Assembly (NCBI GenBank): GCA_000467715.1
Contig: AJFK01000768.1
Coordinates: 50,994-114,993, forward strand
Source of the DNA: Hysterium pulicare CBS 123377
Lineage: Eukaryota > Ascomycota > Dothideomycetes > Hysteriales > Hysteriaceae
DNA: 64,000 nt
Direction of reading: 5' to 3'
The notes under the pieces were generated by a model. The model searched no databases. It was given only the letters and a program-made list of their open reading frames with translations, and was not told the DNA's origin. Shown here in pieces: positions 11,998-20,697 of the stretch. The position numbers and the translations under genes are program-made. How positions within the stretch are numbered: the stretch's first letter is position 1; every line of letters starts with the position of its first letter.

Positions 11998-12834
11998 TTA
12001 TAATCTACTACCTTTCCAAACAGGCGCTCTCTTTTCACTGAATGCCGCCAACCCTTCCAATATATTCTCCCCTTTCTGCAATTCTGCAAATTCTCTCTCC
12101 AACGTGACTTCCACCGCTCTCTCTACCGAAGCCGTTTCCCATCCTTGCCTGATTCCGGCTCTCGTACATATGATGGCATCGGGGCTATTCACTGCAATAG
12201 CAGCCGCATACTTAACAGCCTCATCCACTACCCTCTCCACAGGCACAACTTTATTAACAAGCCCCCATTCTAGGGCCTCTTGTGCCGTGATCGTCCTCCC
12301 CGTCAAAGCAAACTCACTCGCCCTCTGCAGCCCAATCGTCCTAATCAATCTAGGCAGACAACCTCCAATAGGCGAAACACCTCTCTTGACTTCCGGCAAT
12401 CCAAACGTCGCTGTCTCCGCCGCAACCACCAAATCACAATTCACAATGAACTCGGTCCCTCCACCCATAGCAAGTCCATTGACAGCCGCAATAATAGGCT
12501 TCTTCCCCAACCTCCTACTCAATGGCTTAAACGCCGGTGCATTCCCCATCCTCTTCTTCGGATCTGCGTCGGATGCCATGGAGTTATTCCATTCTTTTAA
12601 GTCGGCGCCGGCGGAGAAGGCTCGGCCTGTGCCTGTTATTATGGCGACGGAGAGGTTGGGTTCCTCGTCTAGCCATTTCCATACGCTGTCCATCTCCCAC
12701 TGGGCGTCGGTGTTCATTGCATTCAGGGAGGAGGGACGGTCCATCCGCACCAGGAGGACGCGAGGAGCTGGGTAGGAGAGTTTGAGGAAGGTGGGTGTAG
12801 GTGGTGCGGGGGTGATTGTTGGTTGATTCGACAT
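11998..12834 (-). CDS. Enoyl-CoA hydratase/isomerase 1, peroxisomal
   Basis: Intronless crotonase-fold protein of 278 residues, from the first in-frame ATG at 12834 (MSNQPTITPAPP). The oxyanion-hole segments are AFSAGADLKEW and GLAMGGGTEF. Both acid/base glutamates known from hydratases are present (the E of GGGTEF and the E of FGLPEVKRG), so hydratase activity is plausible rather than only isomerase or hydrolase activity. The C-terminus WKGSRL is a PTS1 (SRL). The start faces AtuA-like gene 2 across a 663-bp divergent promoter rich in cluster motifs. The gene is about 40% similar by eye to the hydratase at 17055, suggesting an old duplication. Confidence 0.93.
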   Translation of the reverse strand: MSNQPTITPAPPTPTFLKLSYPAPRVLLVRMDRPSSLNAMNTDAQWEMDSVWKWLDEEPNLSVAIITGTGRAFSAGADLKEWNNSMASDADPKKRMGNAPAFKPLSRRLGKKPIIAAVNGLAMGGGTEFIVNCDLVVAAETATFGLPEVKRGVSPIGGCLPRLIRTIGLQRASEFALTGRTITAQEALEWGLVNKVVPVERVVDEAVKYAAAIAVNSPDAIICTRAGIRQGWETASVERAVEVTLEREFAELQKGENILEGLAAFSEKRAPVWKGSRL

Positions 12835-13030
12835 TATGGCAGTGTTCGTAGTCGTCTCACGTATGATTACGAGGAACAGTAACAATGAAAATAGTTGAAA
12901 ACCAACTCAATCACTCAGACATCAATATTGGGAGTCGATGTCTCTGGAATCAGAAAGTTCAGACGAAAGCTGTGAGGGCGTTTCCTCACGAGTCAGAGAA
13001 TGTCGGCAAGTGCAAAAATTCAAAGCTGTT

Positions 13031-13057
13031 TGATTCATTCAGCTTGCATGAATCATT
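13031..13057. promoter_or_regulatory. Inverted pair of TGATTCATT / ATGAATCATT elements
   Basis: TGATTCATTC at 13031 and ATGAATCATT at 13048-13057 present the same core in opposite orientations about 17 bp apart, forming an imperfect inverted repeat. The pair lies 135-160 bp from the perfect palindrome in the same promoter. Confidence 0.5.
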
Positions 13058-13090
13058 CGAGGTGCCTGCGTACCTCGTGGCAGACACGAG
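13058..13090. promoter_or_regulatory. Nested inverted repeats (CGAGGT-N8-ACCTCG; CTCGTG-N5-CACGAG)
   Basis: CGAGGT at 13058-13063 pairs with ACCTCG at 13072-13077, and CTCGTG at 13074-13079 pairs with CACGAG at 13085-13090. The two dyads overlap, which might be a switchable or composite operator. A related perfect palindrome CTCGTACGAG lies in the hydratase 2/ligase 2 promoter at 18487. Function is speculative. Confidence 0.35.
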
Positions 13091-13191
13091 TCTGTACTCC
13101 GCGGCAGACTGCATCCGAGGTGGAGATCTAAGCTTCGTTAGTTCCCGTGGGGGACAAACAGGGGGTGCGGACCGAACGGAAGCTTTAAGAT

Positions 13192-13208
13192 GCTAATGAT
13201 TCATTAGC
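13192..13208. promoter_or_regulatory. 17-bp palindromic cluster element
   Basis: GCTAATGATTCATTAGC consists of two perfect 8-nt half sites, GCTAATGA and TCATTAGC, around one central T. It is the best copy of the shared motif and sits 358 bp from the hydratase 1 start and 290 bp from the AtuA-like 2 start. This symmetry fits a bZIP homodimer site (inference). Confidence 0.6.
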
Positions 13209-13497
13209 GTGGTTCGAGGGGGTGGAGACAATGCAGCGGGAATTGCGGGGATGCACGAACGAGCGAGAGCACCAACCCTCCCCAGTTCTACCCCAGATTT
13301 TGATGCCTGAGGATATCCGAATGGTGATGGCCTTGCCATCCCTCGGTTTTCGTTGTCTGGGCACTGGATCATGCTTCGAATGTACACGCGTGGACGGCTG
13401 CGATGAGCACCTCCATTGAATCCAACTACACCACAGACCAGAAAGGGACCGCTTCGTAACATTTGTCTTTCCTCAATGCCTGAGTCGTAGGATAACC

Positions 13498-15464
13498 ATG
13501 ACAAACATAGCAAAGACTCAGCGAAGGCCCATCCGCATAGGCAATGCGTCAGGCGCCATAGGCGACGGCATAGACCAAGTATATCGGTTAGCAAGGGACG
13601 GCGACGTCGACGCCATCACCGCAGATTATCTCGCCGAATTTAATATCGCTTGGAAAGCAATTGAACTTACAACGCGTCCAGATCTCGGATACGAACCTAA
13701 TTTCTTGGAGCAGCTGGCCTGGCAGGACGGTGCTGCTGCAAAGCTTTTGGCAAGGAAGAGAATAAAAGTTGTCCACGATGGTGGAGCGCTGAATCCGCGT
13801 GGTTTGGCAGAGAAGACGGACGAATACTTCAAGAGCTTGGGTGTTCATGATATGAAGGTTGCATGGGTTAGTGGTGATGATGTGACGAGCTTGGCTAAAG
13901 AAGGAAAACTCGGAAAATTGATGCATTTAGACCTGAAAGGAGTTGAGCTCGGTGCTTTGAAAGACAAAGTTTTGGCTGCGAATGTGTACACTGGACTGTC
14001 AGGCATTGTCAAGGCTCTTGAAGCTGGTGCAGACATCGTCATCGCTGGAAGGTGCACAGATGCCTCTCCGGTAATGGGACTGGCGACGTGGTGGCACCAG
14101 TGGAAGATGTCAGATCATGATGCACTTGCTGGAAGTTTGATGGCAGGCCATCTCATTGAGTGCGGAGCCTATATCACTGGAGGAAACTTCTGTGGATTCA
14201 AAGAGATCGAACAACTTCACCATTGCGGCTGGCCGATCGCTGAGATTGCTGCCGACGGAACGACTATCATCACTAAACCGGATCACACAAATGGGGCCGT
14301 GACGGTGGATACGTGCAAAGCTCAACTATTATATGAAATTCAAGGTAACTTGACTTGTGCGAGCATGCCCAGACTTGACGCTGACGCTTTCTTAAGGCCC
14401 GATATACCTCAATCCGGACGTTATGGCACGAATCGACGGAGCAAAGCTAGATCAGGTAGGAAAGAATCGCGTGCGACTGACTGGTATCAAGGGAGCGCCT
14501 CCACCACCAACATCGAAACTAGCAATATCTTTAATAGGAGGTTGGCAAGCTGAAATAGCAGCGTACTGCGCCGGCCTTGATACGAGAGAAAAAGTGTCCC
14601 TCTTCAAGGACCAAGTACTACGGGAGATCAATCCTGCAGACTTCAGCACCTTCAGCATAGAAGCTTATGGCAGCATGCCACAAGATCCAAAGTCTCAGCA
14701 AGATTGCACTGTGATGATCCGTATGTTCGCTCAGACCCCTGATAAAGATGCTATTCAGGCATTCAAGAGAGCAATCTTCTATAATGGGTATACTTCAACT
14801 CTCTGCTGGTTCATATCATTGCCAAGCTAACAATTTCACTAGGATGCAAGGCTATCCTGGACTTCATCTTGGAATGGATTGGAGGACCATGGAGCCGAAG
14901 CCCTATGTCAAATACTTCCCAACCTTGGTCCCCTCTGTTGGCGTCCCACTATCAGTTCATTTCGTCGAGCAGCCTAACAACGTCCTTCAAGTTCCTCCGA
15001 AGAGAGTGGAAGAGTGCGCTTCAAGTGTGCCAGCACAGCCGAATTATGAACCAGAGGCGTCTTCTGTAAATTTGGCCTCATTCGGGGAAACAGTACGCCT
15101 TCCCCTGGGAGACCTATGCTTCGGTCGATCAGGAGACAAGGGTGGAAATGCGAATGTAGGCTTGTGGGTAAGAGATTCGAAAGCATGGCCTTGGCTAAGA
15201 ACTACTTTGACATCGAAAATGATGATCGAACTCCTGGGCGATGACTGGAAGGATTCGTACTCGGTAGAGAGATGTGAGTTTGAGAACTTGATGGCGGTTC
15301 ATTTCGTCATCAAGGGCATACTTCAGGAGGGAGTCTCGAGTAGCAGTGTTCTGGATGGCTTTGGAAAAAGTATTGGAGAATTTGTTAGGGCGAGGCATGT
15401 TGATATACCAAAAGCGTTATTAGAAGTTGAGCAGAGGAGGAGACAGGTACGAGCATCATTATGA
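13498..15464 (+). CDS. DUF1446 / AtuA-like protein 2
   Basis: Second AtuA-family protein of the cluster. Exons 13498-14344, 14397-14787 and 14843-15464 give 619 residues. The N-terminal DUF1446 part begins IRIGNASGAIGDGIDQVYRLAR and contains IKVVHDGGALNPRGLAEK, VAWVSGDDVTSLAKEG, GADIVIAGRCTDASPVMGLATWW and PPPPTSKLAISLIGGWQAE. From about residue 500 comes the C-terminal AtuA-like ferredoxin-fold domain with CFGRSGDKGGNANVGLWVR. It lacks the NGT/NGV leader of paralogue 1 and has fewer introns. The C-terminus VRASL is not a canonical PTS1. It is divergent from hydratase 1 and followed in tandem by the MaoC gene. Family clear, reaction unknown. Confidence 0.9.
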
Positions 15465-15819
15465 GGCATGATGACGGCGCAAATCTGAATTCTATCAACA
15501 CAAACCTTCTCATTTTTTTGAGTGACTTCTACAAATTACTTTATCAATTCAATTAATCATCTACTGCGGCTGAATGCTTCTTTGAGTCCAATGATATCAC
15601 GTGCTTGCTTGAGATTGAACCGAGCTTAGTCGGAAATCTCACCCCGACCTCGAGCTTGCCGACACGAACTTTCAAGCTTCTCCAGTGCCGACAAGGAAAG
15701 GTCTCTCGGCATGAGTTTTGAACAGCTATTACTGTCGATGTTGGCCTGAGAGCTTCATGTTGTTTTCAAACTTGGTGTAGTTACTATCCCGTTGTTATTC
15801 ACACTTCTGACTTTCCACA
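15465..15819. promoter_or_regulatory. AtuA-like 2 / MaoC intergenic region
   Basis: 355 bp between two genes on the plus strand. No AATGATTCATT. A CCG-N8-CGG arrangement at 15620-15633 resembles a Zn2Cys6 site, but it is unsupported by copies elsewhere. Confidence 0.35.
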
Positions 15820-16973
15820 ATGGCATCCGCAAGTGACAAACCCGTAAAGAATGCTTCGGGAAGATATGACAATGTAGATTTCAAGAAAGCAGTTGGTTTC
15901 AAACTACCAACCACCAAAGCCAGCTATCTTCGACGAGATGTGCTTCTTTTCGTAAGCCCTTTTCAGAAGTTTTTCAAACATAACCATTCAGTACCTTCAT
16001 TCTGACTTCATCATTCAGGCCAATGCTATCGGATGCACCAAAGACGAACTTCATTTCCTCTACGAGCTGCACCCAAAATTCGCCGCATTTCCAACCTTTC
16101 CCATAAACCTCCCATTCAAGCAAACTGACCAAGACGTCTACGATTTCTTCAAGCGAGCTCTCGTGACCGATGTTCCCGGTGTCCCACCTTTCGATCCAAA
16201 GAGATCTGTAGATGGAGAGCGAGGAATCGAGATTGTTCGTCCTATTCCCTTCTCCTCCGAAGGACTAGATTTGGAGGTTACGCCCACAATCGTTGGGGTT
16301 TATGATAAAGGTAAGCCATTCACTTTTAGTGATTGATCCGGAACATTGAATTGAACATGTATAGGTGGAAACATGATCCAAGAAATGGAGCAAACGCTTC
16401 GAGATGCCCGTACTGGTAACGTGTATGCCAAGATGACCAGTAAGGCGTTTGGCATCGGACAGGGTGGATATGGTGGGCCAAGGGGTCCGGACACTGTTTC
16501 TTACAACCCGCCAGAACAAACCCCGGATGCTGTTCACGTGCTCAAGACAACTCCTGAGATATGCCTTCTCTATCGCTTGTGTGGCGACTATAATCCAATT
16601 CATGCGGATGACGAGTTCGCAAGGCAAGGCGGGTTCAAAGAGGCTTTTCTCCAGGGACTCGGGACTTGGAATATTGCTGCTCATAGTCTGTTGAAGGAGC
16701 TGGGTGGGAGTGATCCAAATGCGCTGAAGAGCTTCAAATGTCGGTTTGCAAAGATCGTGTACCCTGGGGATGCCTTGGAAACGAGAATGTGGAAAGTAGG
16801 TTCCAAAGACGGAGTGGACGAGATCATTTTCCAGACGATTGTGCAGTCTGATGGGCGGGTAGCACTGTAAGCCTTACCACCACCCTTACAGCACGTCCGA
16901 ATTACTCACATCTTCGCGCAGGTCAAACGGTATCGCAACATTAAAGCAATCTCAAGTGAAAAGCAGTCTATAG
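15820..16973 (+). CDS. MaoC-type enoyl-CoA hydratase 2
   Basis: Double hot-dog hydratase related to the hydratase domain of peroxisomal multifunctional enzyme 2. Exons 15820-15951, 16019-16310, 16365-16866 and 16922-16973 give 325 residues. The N-terminal non-catalytic half includes YELHPKFAAFPTFP and DVPGVPPFDPKRSVDGERG. The C-terminal half has the hydratase-2 signature LYRLCGDYNPIHADDEFA, with the catalytic Asp and His, followed by GFKEAFLQGLGTWNIAAH. It would hydrate trans-2-enoyl-CoA to the (R)-3-hydroxyacyl-CoA. The C-terminus VKSSL is only a weak PTS1-like tripeptide. Its stop lies 81 bp from that of the convergent hydratase 2 gene. Confidence 0.92.
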
Positions 16974-17054
16974 TCTTGAATATTTATAGAAAAACCATCT
17001 GGTTAAAAACCAAATATATACGCCATACAATGCAGAACAATCAATGCTACGCGA

Positions 17055-17975
17055 TCACAAATAACTCTTCACCCACTTCGGACTTCTCTTCTCCCTATAC
17101 GCCGCCAACCCCTCCGCCGCATTCTGACTCCTCAACATATTCTCAGCCCACAACTCCTGACCTCTCATCGTGGCCCTACTGACACCCGTCTCCCAAGCCT
17201 CTCTCGCCGCGAGCCTGCTAATGATAACACTATCCGGACTCAAGCTAGCGATCTCCTTTGCATAGTCTATCGCTCTATCCAGCAGCTTCTCCTGTGGCAC
17301 AATCTCCTTCACCAAACCCCAGTTCAGCGCTTCTTCCACCGACAATCGTCTTCCAGTCAGGATGAGATCCATAGCGCGATGATTTCCGAACAGCCAGAAG
17401 GCACGGGGAAGAGCACCCGCTAAGGCAGAAACACCTCTCAAGACTTCCGGGAGGGCGAACGTAGCATTGGGCGACGCAAAAATCACATCGGCATTTAATA
17501 TCGCTTCAAACCCACCACCTACACCACAAAATCATTAGCAAGCTATCCTGATGACCGATTTAAAACCTCATACTGAGAGAAACATACCATGAGCATGTCC
17601 ATTACAAGCCACAATAATAGGTTTCTTCCCCATCCTATTACTCATCCCCGCAAACCCTCCACTCGGATACTCGTGCGCAATCTCATTCGTATGAATAATA
17701 TCCAGCCTCTGCTTCAAATCCATGCCTGCACAGAACGCCTTTGTCCCTGCCCCCGTGAACACCGCGCATCGCAGTTCGGGCTCGGCGTCGTACCATTTCC
17801 ACAGTGCCCCGAGCTCGATGGTCGCTTCTACGGGGAGGCAGTTCATGTATTCGGGGCGGTTTATTGTGACGAGGAGGATGTGCTTTGAAGGGAAGGTTAT
17901 TAGGGAGTGTTGGATGTGTGGGTAGGGTTGTTCGAGCCAGTCCGGGATGGGGTTTTTGGTGCGGGGGGTTGTCAT
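17055..17975 (-). CDS. Enoyl-CoA hydratase/isomerase 2
   Basis: Crotonase-fold protein of 283 residues in two exons, 17975-17588 and 17518-17055. The oxyanion-hole segments are AFCAGMDLKQR and GHAHGGGFEAIL (the intron falls inside this Gly-rich loop). Both candidate catalytic glutamates remain (GGGFE and FALPEVLRG). The tail is SPKWVKSYL; SYL is not a good PTS1, unlike paralogue 1. It is divergent from acyl-CoA ligase 2 with the shared cluster motif in the exact middle of the promoter. Specificity could be hydratase, lyase (feruloyl-CoA type) or isomerase. Confidence 0.92.
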
Positions 17976-18312
17976 TTTTGCGGAGAGGTTGTGGTGGGCG
18001 ATTGATTCCTTTGAGGGAGCTGTATGGAAATGAAGATTGAAGGTGAAGATGCGAAGGATAGGGTATTCAACAGCCTGGTTTGGAATATTTGGAGATGTTT
18101 CTTGAAAATGTCACGATCCAAACTTCCTCAACTATCTTAGCTCAGTTACGCCCCCAAGAATCGGAAACAGTTCGAAGCTCTCCCTGTCAAGTCAATTCGA
18201 GGACCGAGGTTCCATTACTCCGATGCGTTATCGAGGCAATGGTTATCCCTTTCCATTATTGCGGAGTATTGTATTCTATGAATCGGCGGGTGCTGAATCA
18301 GTTTCCCGTGCC

Positions 18313-18327
18313 ACAATGATTCATTAA
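18313..18327. promoter_or_regulatory. Cluster cis-element (CACAATGATTCATTAATG)
   Basis: Third exact copy of AATGATTCATT (18315-18325), placed at the midpoint of a divergent promoter. The inner palindrome ATGATTCAT is intact and the outer flanks differ from the 13192 copy. Confidence 0.55.
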
Positions 18328-18486
18328 TGTAACCGGGGTAGCTTTTAGTGCATGCGGAGTTCCTGGGGCAAGTTGCGGGCTTGCATGCGAGGACCTTGAG
18401 GATTTGGGTCGGATAATGAATGCGGGGTTAGAAGTGAACGAGGTCTGGGAGCTATGACAATGGTTGAGACGAAAAAAACGTAGTAT

Positions 18487-18496
18487 CTCGTACGAG
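18487..18496. promoter_or_regulatory. Palindrome CTCGTACGAG
   Basis: Perfect 10-bp palindrome in the ligase 2 / hydratase 2 promoter, sharing CTCGT half sites with the dyad at 13074-13090. It is a possible second regulator site; the evidence is symmetry only. Confidence 0.3.
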
Positions 18497-18664
18497 CTTG
18501 TGGCTGGCCAACCTCGTTTGATGCTCGTTGATGGGGGGACTGAACAGCCCGAGCTTGTTCATTCTACTACACTATGAGAAAAAGTAGCACTGACCAGACT
18601 CATTCATATCCACAGTGCCGTATCTTCGTCAATCCGCTCTTAGACAGAGCTCGAAGATAACAAA

Positions 18665-20401
18665 ATGCGAGTCTACAAATCTAAAACCCAGATCCACATC
18701 CCCACAGATCTCAACCTCACCGAGCTCCTCCATACCAGCACAGATCCGCCAATACCACCATCGCATCTCATCTGTAAAGACAGCCTCACAAATCGAAGCA
18801 TAACTCTCGGAGAGCTCAGATCAAGAGCAGGACGAATAGCAAATGGACTGAAGAGTGCCTACAAGCCTCACGATGGGAGTAGATGGGCCGTGATACTTCC
18901 AAACAGTGTCGAATATCTTGAGGTCGTCCATGCGGTCCTATGGCTAGGTGGCGTGGTCTGTCCGATCAACTACGCTATCAAAGCCGAAGAAATGGGGCAC
19001 GGGTTGTCCGTGACAAGACCTGACTTCATTATTGCATATGGCCCAGTGGTTTCGAAAGTCTTGGATGCAGTGAAAACTGCGGAAGAGGGGCTAAAGGCAG
19101 CCGGAGCTAACTGGAAAGCACCAACCATTATGACCGTCATTGAGAGTGCTCAGGAGTATAAACATATCCCAGATGACTTCCTTCCTCCAAAACCGCTCGC
19201 TATACCACACTACCAAGATACGAGAGATCGGCTGGCGACGATACATCTTTCATCTGGCACCACAGGGAAACCAAAAGGTGTCGAATTGACCACTCATAAT
19301 TTCGTCTCAAACGTTTACCAGCTTCGTGCTCATGATTCTGCCCAATTCCATCGCGGTAGCCGCATCGTTGCTTTTACTCCATTCGCGCATATCGGAAACA
19401 CCACATTCCCACTATTTTTCGGACCCTTTATGGGCATGATGCATCATGGTGAGGCCCCAGAGTTGACGGCCGAAGTTTGAAATACTGATGCTAACCTTCA
19501 TACAGCTTTGCCAGTTTACGACCTTGAAACGTTCGGACAGCTTGTGGATTCAGTCAAGCCAACAATTTTCCAAGGCGTGCCATCAGTCGTTATCAGTTTT
19601 GCTAATACCGATATAGCAGACCGGTACGATTTTTCTAAAGCGGAGAAGATCGATTGCGGAGGGCCACCATTTAAAAAGGATATGTATGACAGATTGATGA
19701 GCAAAGCCCCGTGGAGGATAAATCAGGTATACGGCATGACGGAAGCAGCTGGATATGTTGCGTATCAGCGATCGCAAGATGAACAGCCTGATAACGTTGT
19801 TGGACCTCTCCTTCCAAATCTAGAAACAGCGTTACGGATCAACGACGGAAAAGATGATGCGCCTGTAGGCGGACCAGGCGAAATGTGGGTACGGGGACCA
19901 AACATCTCAAGGGGATATGCATTCAATCCGCAGGCGAATGCAACCGCGTATCCTCAGGATGGATGGTATAACACGGGTGACGTCTGCACCATTTCCGAGG
20001 AAGGAGTGATCGCGGTGGTGGGACGAACGAAGGAGTTGATCAAATACAAAGGCTTCCAAGTTTCTCCCGCGGAGCTAGAAACATATTTGAACTCTCATCC
20101 GTATGTCATTGAAGGCGGAGTAGGGTCTGTATTCGACTCTGAGCAGTTAACAGAGCTGCCTCGAGCGTATGTTGTCCTGAAGGAGCACTTGGTGGATGAA
20201 AAAGCAAGAAAGCAAGCCCTCAATGAAATCCAGGCAGCGATAGATGAGCGAGTTAGTGGGTATAAGAAATTAAGAGGTGGAGTCTTCGAGGTACAAACAC
20301 TACCAAAGAACCCTACTGGGAAGATATTGAGGAAACAGCTGAAAGACCAACGGACAGGCCTAAGTTCTTTGGATAGAAATGATAGAAGAGCAAAGCTGTG
20401 A
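18665..20401 (+). CDS. Acyl-CoA ligase 2 (AMP-binding), peroxisomal
   Basis: Second 4CL-like ligase, with exons 18665-19448 and 19506-20401, 559 residues. ANL motifs in order: IHLSSGTTGKPKGVELT, FTPFAHIGN, VYGMTEAAGY, GWYNTGDV, GRTKELIKYKGFQVSPAELE, and PTGKILRKQL with the catalytic lysine. The C-terminus is NDRRAKL, so AKL is a canonical PTS1. Compared with ligase 1 it has one intron rather than about six, so the two are not a recent tandem copy. It would activate an acid to its CoA thioester in peroxisomes. It marks the right edge of the cluster. Confidence 0.94.
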
Positions 20402-20697
20402 ACGTTGCAGACACTACTGCATGCTGAGAATAGTCCTTCTGAAACATGGTGACACTGCCGTTTTAAAGCGCTTGCCGCCGGTTCTGTCAGGAGAGGTAGT
20501 CGCTGCCCACGGCGTGAGATTCGCCGTGCATATAGAACAGGGCTTGAAAGAGACAGCCTTTGCAGAATAGTCTTCGGAAAGGCTAACTCATTGCAGGCTC
20601 CTCGTTGAGCTCAACGCTGTCCGTTATGGCTTCAAGTGACTTGAATTTGAGGCCGCCCAATATAGATAGCGGAAACTTCACTTCTCCAAAGATGATT

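Larger units (their letters stand above)
12835..13497. promoter_or_regulatory. Divergent promoter, hydratase 1 / AtuA-like 2
   Basis: This 663-bp divergent promoter is the most motif-dense one in the cluster. It holds the inverted pair at 13031-13057, nested inverted repeats at 13058-13090 and the 17-bp palindrome at 13192-13208, each listed separately. No gene is visible in it. Confidence 0.6.
17976..18664. promoter_or_regulatory. Divergent promoter, hydratase 2 / acyl-CoA ligase 2
   Basis: 689-bp divergent promoter without any gene. AATGATTCATT at 18315-18325 lies about 345 bp from either start codon, and CTCGTACGAG at 18487-18496 is a perfect 10-bp palindrome. TGAATCAG and ATGAATCG half-matches lie close by (about 18279-18300). 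Confidence 0.55.

Noticed and set aside
12104-12775. 223-codon plus-strand open frame inside hydratase 1
   Set aside because: It is a shadow of the clear crotonase coding sequence on the other strand, with no domain of its own.
15620-15633. CCG-N8-CGG as a Zn2Cys6 binding site before MaoC
   Set aside because: Such spacings arise often by chance, there is no Zn2Cys6 gene in the window, and no second copy in the cluster.
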